The notes: a model not told the origin generated them from the letters alone. 60,000 nt of DNA from Nymphaea colorata (GCF_008831285.2 NC_045138.2:5797205-5857204), one strand, 5' to 3'. Positions 1 through 10,767 are shown, numbered from the stretch's first letter. Numbers and translations are program-made.

Positions 1-1423
1 AGGTCTAATCTCATTTATGTGCCTTGTAGTTGTAGGGGATTGAGTTACACAAACCTGTTGTTAACAATTTTGCCTTTCCACTTTTTTCAATTGTTCAAAA
101 TTAATCTTGGGATTGAAATTGTCAATGTGAATGATTTTCCTTTCAAGGACAGAGGTATTCTTGAAAAAAAAAAACGGAATACGGTAGTACAATAGAACAT
201 AAATGTTTTCTACAGCTTCATTTTGTTGAGCCGTAAACATGGTTGGTTGGAGTAGCGAAAGGATAAATTTATCTTCAAAGTGCATATCCCAGAGATGAAT
301 TTGAGAATTGCCTACAAGGCGCAATGATTTACTTGAAACCAAACCTTGCTTTATGCCATCAAAGTTATGACTTGTTTTGTCGCTTGGGGGCGACCAACTT
401 GGATGTTGCGTTTGTTACTGTTTGCAGTTGAGAGGAGTAACGGAGCGTGACAGAAATTATGAGATTCGAACCTTGAACCCTTTAATGGGAGCTGCTTTGT
501 TGCTCGTTTGAGGTGGACATGTTAGCTTGACATGCACTTCAACTATTTCTGGTTACGGCTGTTCTACAGCTGGTACAAGTTGCTTCTCTTACCAGAAGAC
601 TCTTATCTAGTCCCCAACCCAAGGTGAAACAAAACCCTCTATGAACAAAACCAAAACCCACTGACCGTATAGAAATATCCCAAGCAGTATTTATTATAAT
701 ATGGAAGCTTATGTTTATAAACATATCTATTTTCTTCGGAAAATAAGCATGTCAGTCTCTGTATAGATTGCTCTATACTTTTTGGAACTCTTTTGAACAG
801 GTTGGCAGACCAGAGAACACATGGGCCAAAAAATTTCCGTCATGTGTAGTTGTCGAATGAACACATCTTCAGGGATATTGGCCAGTGAAGGTGATTTATA
901 TTGGTTGTCCAACATCAATCTTTCAAGGGAACAGATGCTGACAAGTAATGAACATGAAGGTGCAAAATGCATTCCAGTTAAATTATTGAAGTGGTCTTGA
1001 AAACTTTAGTAGAAACTGTAAATATTACCAATGTAAGTAGGGGGTCATTTCATGCCATGTGTTAAGCCCACATGCCCCGTCCTGCTATGAGTGGTGTGTT
1101 CATGTGAGGTAGACCACAAGAAGTGGAAGCTCATCTTTGGCAGGGCTCGTGAGGATGCCAGCCAACAATATCAAGTGGATCTTTTGAACGACAATACCTA
1201 TATCGCAGGAGAATTTATTAGGGGCCCTCTGTCGGGCTGCTCTTCATTCCAGAAAAGTGTTAGCCATTTCCATGGGGAAATCCTTTCCTGTGAAAGATAT
1301 TCCATGTCACACATTGGAAATTTACACAAAAGCAGGACACTTTGGCCCCCCATTGTGGGCAATCTAATCAAGTGATTCAATATAATGAGTTGTTGTCGTC
1401 AATGAAACAAGTCAAATTAAGGG
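1..1423. other. Intergenic, no gene recognised
   Basis: AT-rich sequence with only short open frames on both strands. None carries a domain I recognise, and none shows a codon pattern that sets it apart from chance. No tRNA, terminal repeat or long microsatellite is seen. Confidence 0.5.
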
Positions 1424-1580
1424 GTCGTTTGGTAATAGGAAGAGTAACATGTATTGTTATATGTATTTGTTCCAAAGATTGAGCAAATTCATATAACGCT
1501 ATATTTTATGAATATGGTCCAATCTGTAGGCATATATACAAAATATATGATTGTTCTTATTGCCAAAAGACTCATAAAGG
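1424..1580. mobile_element. Short MITE with GTCGTTTGGTAAT-type inverted ends
   Basis: The left end reads GGGGTCGTTTGGTAATAGG. The right end, read in reverse complement, begins GTCTTTTGGCAATAAG and continues with matching AACA/ATAT-rich sequence, giving imperfect terminal inverted repeats of roughly 25-30 bp. No transposase is encoded, so this is a non-autonomous element. The same termini occur at 22894-23038 and, as one end only, near 11889-11930. I did not find a clear target duplication. The GTCGTTTGG terminus is common among hAT-like MITEs of plants, which is knowledge of the type, not proof for this copy. Confidence 0.5.
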
Positions 1581-1681
1581 ACATTACTTGAACACTACTG
1601 CAGAAACATTTGGAGAAAAGATTAAAGTAGCACTTTGTGCTCCAAAACTGAGTTCTTATTATAATGCATGATGACTTAATA

Positions 1682-1899
1682 GGAGGAGATAACCTGAAAA
1701 GTTGGAAACCCAGTCCTCCTTTCCACCTGCTCCAAGGGTTCATAACTGTTTTGGTTCTTGGATGGAGAGCGATATACCCATCAACTAGAGTGTCATGCAT
1801 CCATTTGCAGTTTAGAACAAGCGTTTTCGGGAATTGAACTGACGACTTGACTTTTACTGGTCAATCAGTTCGACCAACTACGCTATGCCCCATGGGGTA
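1682..1899 (-). mobile_element. tRNA-derived SINE (218 bp) with 14-bp target duplication
   Basis: The minus strand begins with a tRNA-like head carrying an A box (TAGCGTAGTTGG, 1874-1885) and a B box (GTTCAATTCC, 1830-1839) about 35 nt apart, the spacing of an internal RNA polymerase III promoter. The rest of the unit is unrelated to tRNA and has no poly(A) tail, ending in a pyrimidine-rich CTCCTCCT. A perfect 14-bp direct repeat, ATGATGACTTAATA, flanks the unit at 1668-1681 and 1900-1913, which is the mark of target-primed retroposition. It does not fold as a complete tRNA by eye, so it is called a SINE and not a tRNA gene. Mobility would need LINE-encoded enzymes from elsewhere. Confidence 0.8.
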
Positions 1900-1913
1900 A
1901 TGATGACTTAATA

Positions 1914-3735
1914 TGGGATTCACCACAAACGCTAAATTCACAACTTCTCTCGGAGAATGGCTGGATATATGAAGGCTCAATTACCTTTGAATACGACTCG
2001 CTTCGATCGTGTTGCATAGAAAAAAAAAAGCTTCTCTCCTAGAACCGGTGGATCCAAGCCAAACAATTGTCTCACTCAATTATTATTCATCCATAAGTTG
2101 TAAGTCACATCCACAGGATCACTTTCATGTGATCATCTGATTCAATGGCTTGTGCACACATGCAGGTTCCCACTTCAACTTAAGTACGCTATTTCGCAGA
2201 ACCGTCTATATTGGAGATTGTGACTACCACTGAACAAAGTTTTAGGTTGCTGTCACCAGCTGCAATCTAGACCAGAGCTTCTGTGGAGCCAATTAACATT
2301 GACAAAGCACCAAAGAAGAAACCTTATTATGAATCCAAGACCATAACCAGTTGATCAATTTCAACGTGGTTCTTTCCATTAAACCAACAAAATAAGCAAA
2401 GCAATTCCAGAATGTGAAGCGAAGCGGCCTTCGAAGTAGGTATATTGTGATGACATTCAAGAATTTAGAAGCTGGGTTTCTATAGGAGGCACCAGAGTCA
2501 GGGTGCAGGTGGGCAGCACCCACCTTGACCTGCTACATTGACTGCAATTCGTCTGTGTGCGTGTTTTATGTTTATATTTCTGAAAGATATGTATTATTTC
2601 CTATAATGGTAATGCTCTTACATATTTAACTCCCTAGATCTGATCAATAAAATTAATTTACAGTGGAAATCAGCTTTCGAGCTATGACACATGGGTGAAC
2701 CTGGTTATATGCGTCATACCGATCAACTATTATTCGTGCGCTAGTTCACACTGAAAAAGAAAACTTTTTGTAAAGATAAAATTGAAAATGGAAAAAAGTA
2801 AAATTGAAAATGGTTATTTTGGGGCTTGTTTTATTTCTTTTTTCATCTTTTAGGTATATTTTGGTACTTTTATTCAGTAATATTTCATGAATATATGTCA
2901 TTATACCTAAATTTTTGAAAATTCCCCGCACCTGCACCCAGACCCATGTAACATAGCTTTTGAGTTGCCAGAATCTCATAAGAACGATCTGTCCCTTTGA
3001 TAATCCAAAAATCACAGAAAATGCGTGAACTTTAATATCAAGAAAACTATTCCATTTGGGTGAAAAACACAGAAAAAGTGTATTAGTTGGTTTTAGTTAT
3101 GCCAAGTGAAGCAGACGATCTAAGGTGAATCGTTCTTAACAAAGTGGTGACTGCCGAATCAAATGCAATTTGTAAAGTTTACTAATTAGTATCAGACACA
3201 TGAACAATGTTGCTTGACTAGAAGTTTGCCCTTTGATGCTAAAATATTTAAGATAAATTTTGAGGTCACAATGTATATATTATTATAAAAACATATCTAA
3301 CTGTCGTGATAAAGTAATCCAAGTGTTGATATTTCTAAAATTAAGTATATAGATTGCATCCATATGGTTAGATTTGCAAAAAGATATCTAATTAAGAATA
3401 TTGGTAGGCACCACTTTGTTGGGCACAATTCACTTTCTACTTTGCGTGTGAACATGTGAATATTTTAGTGCACCATTTAGGGCGAGGCTACCCTGAAAAG
3501 GCCAATGCTTCTCTCTTTTTTTCCTTTTGTCGGAGTCCAAAATTGCTTGGAGACCTGGGTGGGAGCTATACCTGCCAAATAAAGCGTTGTGTATTGGCAC
3601 CATTCGATGTACCATCTTTTGTACTGGTGGGAAATGGGACCGTGGGTGACTATTGAGATGAACTGGGGAAATCATAGAAAAGCATGATCAGAATCTTCTC
3701 TTTTTGCTTTTTCTTCTATAGAATCTCTATTATGC

Positions 3736-3738
<3 letters not shown>
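1914..3738. other. Intergenic, no gene recognised
   Basis: AT-rich sequence without a supported coding region. Short open frames near 2293-2523 and 3430-3675 overlap on both strands and resemble no protein family known to me. The tract at 2485-2530 has a GGTGGGC/GCACCCACC inverted motif of the kind found near ends of plant repeats. Confidence 0.5.

Positions 3739-3783
<45 letters not shown>
3739..3783. repeat. (AT)n microsatellite
   Basis: About 22 uninterrupted AT units. It directly borders the MITE arm that follows, a position repeated at 11325-11382 on the other side of the same MITE. Confidence 0.95.
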
Positions 3784-3787
<4 letters not shown>

Positions 3788-4177
3788 CTGAATGGTGACT
3801 GCCTTTTTGTAGACATACGTTGACATCAAATCAGAGCCATCCGATCTGGATCAGAGGGCGGGCTTAGCTTCTCCTCCTCCTCTCTCTCTTCACTCCTCTC
3901 CCTCTCTTTCTCATCTCTCACATGTTATGAAACTCCCTTCCTCTACCCAGCATGGAGGAGCCCCGGGTCGTCAGTGGTGGAACCGATATGGCTTAAGAGG
4001 CGCTGGGTGGCTCTCGCTGAAGTTGCTGGTGGAGCCCGTGCCCTTTAGTGGCGCTGATTCCGTCCGGCTAGCCAGCCAACGATAGCAGGAGGAGCCGTTT
4101 GGTGGCTCCCATGAGAGACAGAAAGAGGGATTAGGAAGAGAGACAGAGGGAGAGGTAAGGAGGGAGAAAGAGAAAAG
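3784..4177. mobile_element. Left part of a MITE flanked by TA repeats, split by copia element 1
   Basis: The sequence just inside the (AT)n tract (3784-3860: AACTGAATGGTGACTG, then ACATCAAATC and GAGCCATCC) is matched in reverse complement by 11241-11324 (TTCTGAATGCTGACTG, GGCATCAAATC, TACCATCC), which also abuts a (TA)n tract. The two are inverted arms of one element about 0.5 kb long, interrupted by the retrotransposon. The interior is purine/pyrimidine rich with CTCTCC runs, and no protein is encoded. The arrangement resembles rice Micron elements, which sit in (TA)n tracts. AAAAG at 4173-4177 is the target duplication of the inserted copia element. Confidence 0.55.
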
Positions 4178-4617
4178 TGTTGGGATTTCTTCCCATAGCG
4201 CATATACAAAACCAAATGTATATACTCTAAGCAGGATCATGCTCATGCTAAATCATTGAAATAAACGAAACCTTAAACTGAAGCGGAAGCGTACCTGAAT
4301 CCATCTGATCTTTCAGGGTACGTGCGGTGCGCGTGAGGTCTCTCTCAGATGGGGAAGAGAAAACCCTAGAAACCAAAAGCAACTGTTCGCACGACCCCAG
4401 GGACCACTACCATTATATAATGAGGACAATTACAGATTCAACCCATCAAAGAGTCCGTAATTGCGTATTGGTATCTATACATTTCAAAATTACCCCATAC
4501 CATCTAAAATGACGTAATATCCCAAAATGCAATCACTTAAGCGGATATTTACGTTAAGACAGCCATAATGTCTGAAATTCCTCATAGACATATGCCGGCC
4601 CACCAAATGATCTTACA
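4178..4617 (-). repeat. 3' LTR of copia element 1 (440 bp)
   Basis: Starts TGTTGGGATT and ends TGATCTTACA on the plus strand. It aligns along its whole length with 10768-11235 except for one segment of about 28 bp, present only in the other copy just after GAATCCATCTGATCT. Confidence 0.93.
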
Positions 4618-4633
4618 ATCTCCCACTTGGGCC
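4618..4633 (-). other. Polypurine tract of copia element 1
   Basis: Immediately inside the 3' LTR the minus strand reads GGCCCAAGTGGGAGAT, a purine-rich run at the standard place for priming plus-strand DNA synthesis. Element 3 has a closely related AAGTGGGAGAT at the same position. Confidence 0.8.
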
Positions 4634-5011
4634 AAATATGTCTTAATACATTCAGACATTACATAAAACCTTAGGAGCTCATAATTGCTATCTTATAAAC
4701 GTCATTTTCACCAATCTCGTCCATGACCATATCAACACAGAACCAAAGCGGCTTTCGCTATAATAAAAATTAGCTAAACCTTCAATGATCACAAATGTTA
4801 ACATAATCAATGACATAGATCTGATATGGATGTATAGCATGAGAATTACATGTAATGTGATTACAACATGTCTATTCTCAACTGGTCCAACTTTAAAACC
4901 TTATGGAGATCAAAACATAAACACAGAATGGAACCAAAGAACTTTAAACTTTATTCTGCAGAAAACTGAATATGTGTCCATACATTAGAGTAAACAAAAT
5001 ACAAACTCCCA

Positions 5012-7079
5012 CTAAACCAGCACATCATCTAAGGATAACACCCCCATATGAACAACATGTTCATGAAAGACCTTAGGTGTTAAACCCTTGGTAAGCGGAT
5101 CCGCAATCATAGAGTTTGTCCCAATATGCTCTAAAGACACCTGACCATTCTGTATCCCCTTTTTAACAGTCCAAAAACTTAATGTCGATGTGCTTCGACT
5201 TTGACAAACTGTGGCTGTTATAAGAGTACATAACTGCTGAATTATTGTCACACAATAACCTTAGTGGTCTTTCTACACCATTCATAATGCGCAGCCCCGT
5301 GACAAAATTCCGCAACCACAAAGCATGATTGGATGCCTCGTAACATGCTATGAATTATGCTGCCATAGTTGAAGTAGCTACAAGTGTCTGTTTGACACTT
5401 TTCCATGATATAGCTCCTCCAGCCAACAGAAATACATAGCCTGAAATAGACTTGCGACTGTCTTGGCATCCAGCAAAGTCAGAATCTGAATACCCAATGA
5501 TCTCCAACTGGTCTGATTTCTTGTATGTGAACATAAAATCTTTTGTTCTTTGTAAGTATCTCAATACTCTTTTGGCTGTTTTCCAATGATCCATACCTGG
5601 ATTACTTAAGTATCTGCCTAACATTCCCACGATAAACGCAATATCCGGACGAGTACAAACCTGAGCATACATAAGGCTTCCCACAACAGACGAATAGGGA
5701 ATCCTTTCTATTTCCTTAGATTCGATTTCACTTTTAGGGCACTGTTTGAGACTAAACTTGTCTCCTTTAGTAACTGGAGTATCTCTTGGTTTACAATCCT
5801 TCATGCCATATCGCTGAAGCACCTTATCAATGTAGGTCTTTTGTGATAATCCAAGAATACCCCGAGAACGATCTCGAAATATTTGGATTCCTAATACAAA
5901 AGATGCATAACCAAGATCCTTCATGTCAAACTTTGATGACAAAAATTTCTTAGTTTCATGTAATGTGCCCACATCATTACTCGCCAGCAATATATCATCG
6001 ACATATAGAACCAGAAAGATAAATTTACCCCTACTGAACTTATGGTACACACATTCATCAACCATATTGGTCTCAAAGCCAAATGAAACTATAGCTTGAT
6101 GAAATTTGTAATACCATTGACGGGAAGCTTGCTTTAGCCCATAGATAGATTTCTTAAGTTTGCAAACCATTTTCTTTGCATTTCCTGAAGCAAAGTTTTC
6201 TAGTTGCACCATATATATTGTTTCATCAATGTCTCCATTTAGAAACGCTGTCTTAACATCCATCTGATGCAGCTCTAAGTCAAAATGAGCCACAAGTGCC
6301 ATTATGGTCCTGAAAGAGTCTTTCGACGAAACTGGAGAGAAAGTCTCTGTATAATCAATGCCTTCCTTTTGAGTAAAGCCCTTTGCAACAAGACGTGCCT
6401 TATACATTTCGATGTTTCCTAATGAATCCCTCTTGGTTTTAAATATCCATTTACAACCAATGGGTTTCACACCTTCAGGCAAGGGAACAACATCCCATAC
6501 GTCATTGTCCATCATGGACTTTATTTCCTCACTCATGGCATCTATCCACTTATGAGATTTAGAACTCTTTATTGCTTGCTGGAAGTTAATAGGATCATCT
6601 TCCATTAAGCCCATATCAACATCATGTTCTTGGAGATCGACAAAATCATTTGAAATTGTATTTCTCCTCTCTCTAATGAATCTCCTCAGTGGCACTTCTA
6701 CTTGATTTTCTTGAGGTTGTTGAGTTTGTTCTTCAGTATGGAGATCGACATCATTGCCTTCTTCTGAATATGTTGATGAAACAATTGCAGGAATGAATAC
6801 CTGACTGTTGCTTACAACACCTGTATGAGTGGACTCAGGTCCATCTTCAAAGGCAATGTTTCTAACCTGATCACCTCCCCCAAACTCAATATCCTCAAAG
6901 AAATGGGCATTTCCCGTTTCAAAGAAAGACTTACTGGATGGATTATAAAACTTATAACCCCTTGACCTTTCAGAATACCCAACAAAGTAACAGCTAACCG
7001 TCTTAGAGTCCAGTTTTCTTTCGCTTGGCCTATATGGCTTTGCTTCAACTGGACATCCCCAAATATGAAAATATCTCAT
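5012..7079 (-). pseudogene. Element 1 pol, 3' part: integrase C-terminus, reverse transcriptase, RNase H (broken)
   Basis: The frame 7079-5355 encodes 574 residues: the integrase C-terminal segment (from RYFHIWGCPVEAKPY), then the reverse transcriptase starting near residue 190 with the usual KWIFKTKRD and [11 protein letters not shown] (Asp274) motifs, the YVDD catalytic box at residues 359-362, and the start of RNase H (YSDSDFAG near 530). It stops at a TAA (5355-5357) inside RNase H, where the family has a glutamate codon. RNase H continues in a broken form to 5012, ending with the copia-typical IGTNSMIADPLTKGL. Reverse transcriptase motifs look intact. The first methionine is internal to integrase and is not a real start. 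RNase H is split by the stop and a later frameshift. Confidence 0.88.
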
Positions 7080-8341
7080 ACTAGGCGTTTTGCCTGTCCC
7101 AAATATGAAAATGTCTCATACTCAGGTCCATTTTCTTTCGCCCGCCCGCCTGCGTGCTGTGTTCGGTTTTTGGACCGGGTCGGGTCCTGTCGGACCCGAC
7201 TCGTATCCATGCGGTTTAATTTTAAAGAAACGGCTTTAATCATTTTGCCTAATTGATTCTCAACTTCGGCTTTAAATGACTTGAAAACGTCTAAGGATTG
7301 AGACTTCTCATGAATCAAATACAGGTAACCATAACGAGAATAATCGTCTATGAACATGATAAAATACTGTTGTCCATTCCAACAAGCCGTAGGGAATGGA
7401 CCACAAACATCCGTATGAATCAGTTCTAAGACGTCTGAAGCTCTACTTGCACCTGTTTTCTTAATGTTTATTCGTTTTCCCTTTATACATTCTATGCAAA
7501 CATTAAAGTCTGCAAAATCAAGGGACCCAAGAATTCCATTTGACATAAGCCTTCTTATTCTCTTTTCAGAGATATGTCCTAAGCGCCTATGCCATAACAT
7601 AGCAAAATTCTCATTGGCTAATTGTCCTTTAGTACCACTGGATGTAACATGCAAGGTCTCATGATATGAAGCAACTGTATCAAGCAAATAGAGGTTATCG
7701 CTACTAGATAAAGAACCAGTGACAATCAAATTTGAATGCAGAAACAACTTGAATTTATTTCCTCCAAAAGAACAATAGTAACCAAATTTGTCCAATGAGG
7801 AAATAGAAACTAGATTCCGTCTAAAAGACGGCACCACATAAGTTTCTGTCAAATTCAAATAACAACCAGTCTTTAACAATAACCGAAAATCTGCTATGGC
7901 TTCAACTTTTGCCTTCTTGCCATCGCCCACATAGATGAATCTTTCAGCATCATTTGACGTTCGACAATTTAGGCAGTCTTGCATAGAGACACTTATGTGA
8001 GTAATAGCACCTGAATCTACCCACCAAGTGTTTCCGGGTACTGAAGTTAAATTAACCTCAGAACAAAACAAAGTGAGAAGTGTATCATTCTTTTCACGCC
8101 ATGCGTGAAACTTAGTACAATCCTTCTTTATATGACCTTTACCCTTACAAAAGAAGCAGCCTAAAAGGCCTTCCTTATGCTTCTTCTGTTTCTTAACGGA
8201 TGATTGGTCAATGGCAACTTCTATAACTGTCTTTCTTTTCTTACTTATAAGAATCGAATCATTTATCTCAATAATAGTACTCAAATTTGCAAATATCATG
8301 GAAACAGAACTCACTGTATAAAGAACAAACCAAAATACCAA
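7076..8341 (-). pseudogene. Element 1: gag zinc knuckle, protease and N-terminal integrase
   Basis: A 421-residue open frame. Residues 62-75 form a CX2CX4HX4C zinc knuckle (CFFCKGKGHIKKDC), the end of Gag. Residues 107-115 hold the protease active site WVDSGAITH with Asp109 present. Residues 251-285 are the integrase HHCC zinc domain (His251, His256, Cys282, Cys285). Asp311 in HTDVCGPF is the first catalytic residue of integrase. From about residue 373 the reading runs into inverted leader sequence and ends. The capsid part of Gag is absent upstream, so the first ATG lies in a truncated context. The frame differs from that of the 3' pol segment, so the two parts cannot be read together. Confidence 0.87.
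7080..7233. repeat. Inverted copy of the element 1 leader inserted in integrase
   Basis: This segment is the reverse complement of 9389-9545, which lies in the leader in its normal orientation: compare TGGACCGGGTCGGGTCC here with GGACCCGACCCGGTCCA there. It sits between the first integrase catalytic region and the integrase C-terminus. It replaces the part that should hold the second Asp and the Glu of the D,D35E triad. It is the proximal piece of a long inverted repeat, 6667-7233 against 9389-9955. Confidence 0.85.
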
Positions 8342-9490
8342 ACATGCTCACAATCAATACATGTACAAAGATGAAATAACAAATATAAATGAATTTAAAC
8401 ATAATGGCCCAAAACCCATCACAAGGTACCGGTGCAACGCTAATATCCAATCTTTGGATTGAAATATTAACTGCAAGTGGCATTCTTGGTCAACAATGAA
8501 TATAGATAATTAACCCTGTCAAACAACGAACCTATCTTTGGATTGACTCGCTATTCACATGGAAAGCTGAAAAATTATCACACATTCATTGCCCTGTATA
8601 CTTAAACCTGACCAAACAACAATCCTCCTTTGGGCTGATCATTGTTCGCATGGATCAAGTATACTATCATCTAATATTTAAAACAAGCAAATTCGTACAA
8701 CAGAGGTCACTTTGGCGACATAAAATACAAACTTACTCATTTCAAACAACAGACATAGCTAAAGATCAAATTCATAATCCAAACATTCATCTAAAGCACA
8801 TACACAATTTGCCCAATATTGAATCCAAAACCAAATGATTCAATGATATGGGCCCAAAAGAGACCAAAATTTTATAAACCGATACCATAATTGTGTTTAA
8901 GTGGGTCAAGAACCACTGAATCGGCCTTAAAGTGGCCCTTATCGTTCTTAAACCGCAACTAGAACACCCACATGCCCCTAAATAGAGCTGAACCGGTCAA
9001 AAATTGGACAAACCGGTCAAAAAATAGACCGTATCGGTTCTAAAACCCACTGAACTGGTTAAAAATGGCTAAAAAACGGTTCCAGAACTCAATGAACCGG
9101 TCTGAAAATGCCCGAATCGGTTCGAAAATCAACTTAATCAGTTCTGAAATGCTAGAATCGGTTCTAAAACTGAATGAACCGGTTCTGAAAAGCCCTGAAT
9201 CTGTCCGAATCGGTTCTCAAATGAATGAACCGGTCCCAAAATGGTTCGAATCGGATCTGAAAGGTCCGAACCGGTCCCTAGAAGGTCCGAACCGGTCTGA
9301 ATCAGATTGAATCGGTTTTGAATCGGATTGAACCGGTCTGAAATCGAATGAACCGGTTCGAGTCTTTTCCAAAACCGGTTTAAAAAATGAACCGTTTCTT
9401 TAAAATTAAACCGCATGGATACGAGTCGGGTCCGACAGGACCCGACCCGGTCCAAAAACCGAACACAGCACGCAGGCGAGCGGGCGGAAG
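8342..9490. other. Element 1 leader with degenerate ACCGGTT array
   Basis: Non-coding leader upstream of the pol remnant. From about 8990 to 9390 it is built of irregular units of roughly 15-30 bp, each containing a variant of the palindrome AACCGGTT (AACCGGTCTGAA, AATCGGTTCGAAA, AACCGGTTCTGAAA and so on). It ends in a hairpin-forming GTCGGGTCC/GGACCCGAC pair near 9425-9450. Element 2 has the same kind of array in the same place (50560-50940). The open frames crossing it are by-products of the repeat. Confidence 0.75.
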
Positions 9491-10256
9491 AAAATGGACC
9501 TGAGTATGAGACATTTTCATATTTGGGATAGGCAAAACGCCTAGTATGAGACATTTTCATATTTGGGGATGTCCAGTTGGAGCAAAGCCATATAGACCAA
9601 GCAAAAGAAAACTGGACTCTAAGACGGTTAGCTGTTACTTTGTTGGGTATTCTGAAAGGTCAAGGGGTTATAAGTTTTATAATCCATCCAGTAAGTCTTT
9701 CTTTGAAACGGGAAATGCCCATTTCTTTGAGGATATTGAGTTTGGGGGAGGTGATCAGGTTAGAAACATTGCCTTTGAAGAGGGACCTGAGTCCACTCAT
9801 ACAGTTGTTGTAAGCAACAGGTATTCATTCCTGCAATTGTTTCATCAACATATTCAGAAGAAGGCAATGATGTCGATCTCCATACTGAAGAACAAACTCA
9901 ACAACCTCAAGAAAATCAAGTAGAAGTGCCACTGAGGAGATCCATTAGAGAGAGGGACTCCTCTCTCTAATGGATCTCCTCAGTGGCACTTCTACTTGAT
10001 TTTCTTGAGGTTGTTGAGTTTGTTCTTCAGTATGGAGATCGACATCATTGCCTTCTTCTGAATATGTTGATGAAACAATTGCAAGAATGAATACCTGACT
10101 GTTGCTTACAACACCTGTATGAGTGGACTCAGGTCCCTCTTCAAAGACAATGTTTCTAACCTGATCACCTCCCCCAAACTCAATATCCTCAAAGAAATGG
10201 GCATTTCCCGTTTCAAAGAAACACTTATTGGATAAATTATAAAACTTATAACCCCT
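9491..10256. repeat. Large palindrome of pol sequence within the element 1 leader
   Basis: 9662-9955 and 9961-10256 are reverse complements of each other with few mismatches and only about 5-6 bp between them, centred near 9958 (CCATTAGAGAGAG / CTCTCTCTAATGG). Both arms derive from the integrase C-terminal region at 6667-6962: the right arm in the native orientation, the left arm inverted. Transcripts through it would fold into a hairpin of nearly 300 bp. The open frames here are displaced copies of pol and not separate genes. Confidence 0.87.
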
Positions 10257-10753
10257 TTTCTTACCGATTTTGTGTGTTGCAGCGGCGACGAAGCCACCGG
10301 CGGGCCGCCGGAGACCGTGGGTGGGTGCCTGAGGGTCGCACGGCCCTGTCCGGCGACAGGTAAGTCGCCGGCAGGCCTTTGACCGATGTCGCCCTCCCTG
10401 CCGTCGCCCTTTCCCTACCTCTTTTCTTCAATGGCTGCGACGGACGAAAAGGTGTTCACCTGCAGGCCACCCAACAGCGTGGGTGGCCGCTGGTGGGTCG
10501 CGCTAGGACGGCTGGAAGCCGTCCGTCGCCTTCCGGCGACAGTCGCCCGCCTAAAACCTGCCGTCCCTTACGCCATACCCTCTGCATCCTTAGGCGGCTG
10601 CAGCGGAAGCCCGACGACTTCCGTTGCTTCCCACGCCAATTTTGTTTTTTTTTTTTTTGAAAAACTTGCAGCCGAAGAACCAAATGAGGAACATCCGAAC
10701 GGGAAACAACGCACAAAATCATCCAAAAATCAATGATTTAACGAAGAACATAG
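10257..10753. other. GC-rich proximal leader of element 1
   Basis: A tract much richer in G+C than its surroundings, with many CGGCGAC/GTCGCCGG motifs that pair locally, between the primer site and the palindrome. Element 2 carries a related tract at 51120-51770. Overlapping open frames on both strands are a consequence of the composition. No product is inferred. Confidence 0.6.
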
Positions 10754-10765
10754 GCTCTGATACCA
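10754..10765 (-). other. Primer binding site of element 1 (initiator tRNA-Met 3' end)
   Basis: On the minus strand TGGTATCAGAGC lies 2 nt from the 5' LTR. This is the complement of the 3' end of plant initiator tRNA-Met, the usual primer of plant copia elements. Confidence 0.9.
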
Positions 10766-10767
10766 AA

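Noticed and set aside
1826-1898. tRNA gene on the minus strand
   Set aside because: A and B boxes are present but a full cloverleaf is not, and the 218-bp unit has SINE target duplications.
7464-7664. Open frames opposite or out of frame to element 1 pol
   Set aside because: Shadows of the pol reading frame.
9546-9923. 125-codon plus-strand frame starting with integrase-like sequence
   Set aside because: It is the inverted duplicate of the element 1 integrase C-terminus, not an independent gene.
10379-10736. Two overlapping plus-strand frames in GC-rich DNA
   Set aside because: Leader of element 1; similar frames occur on the opposite strand and composition explains them.
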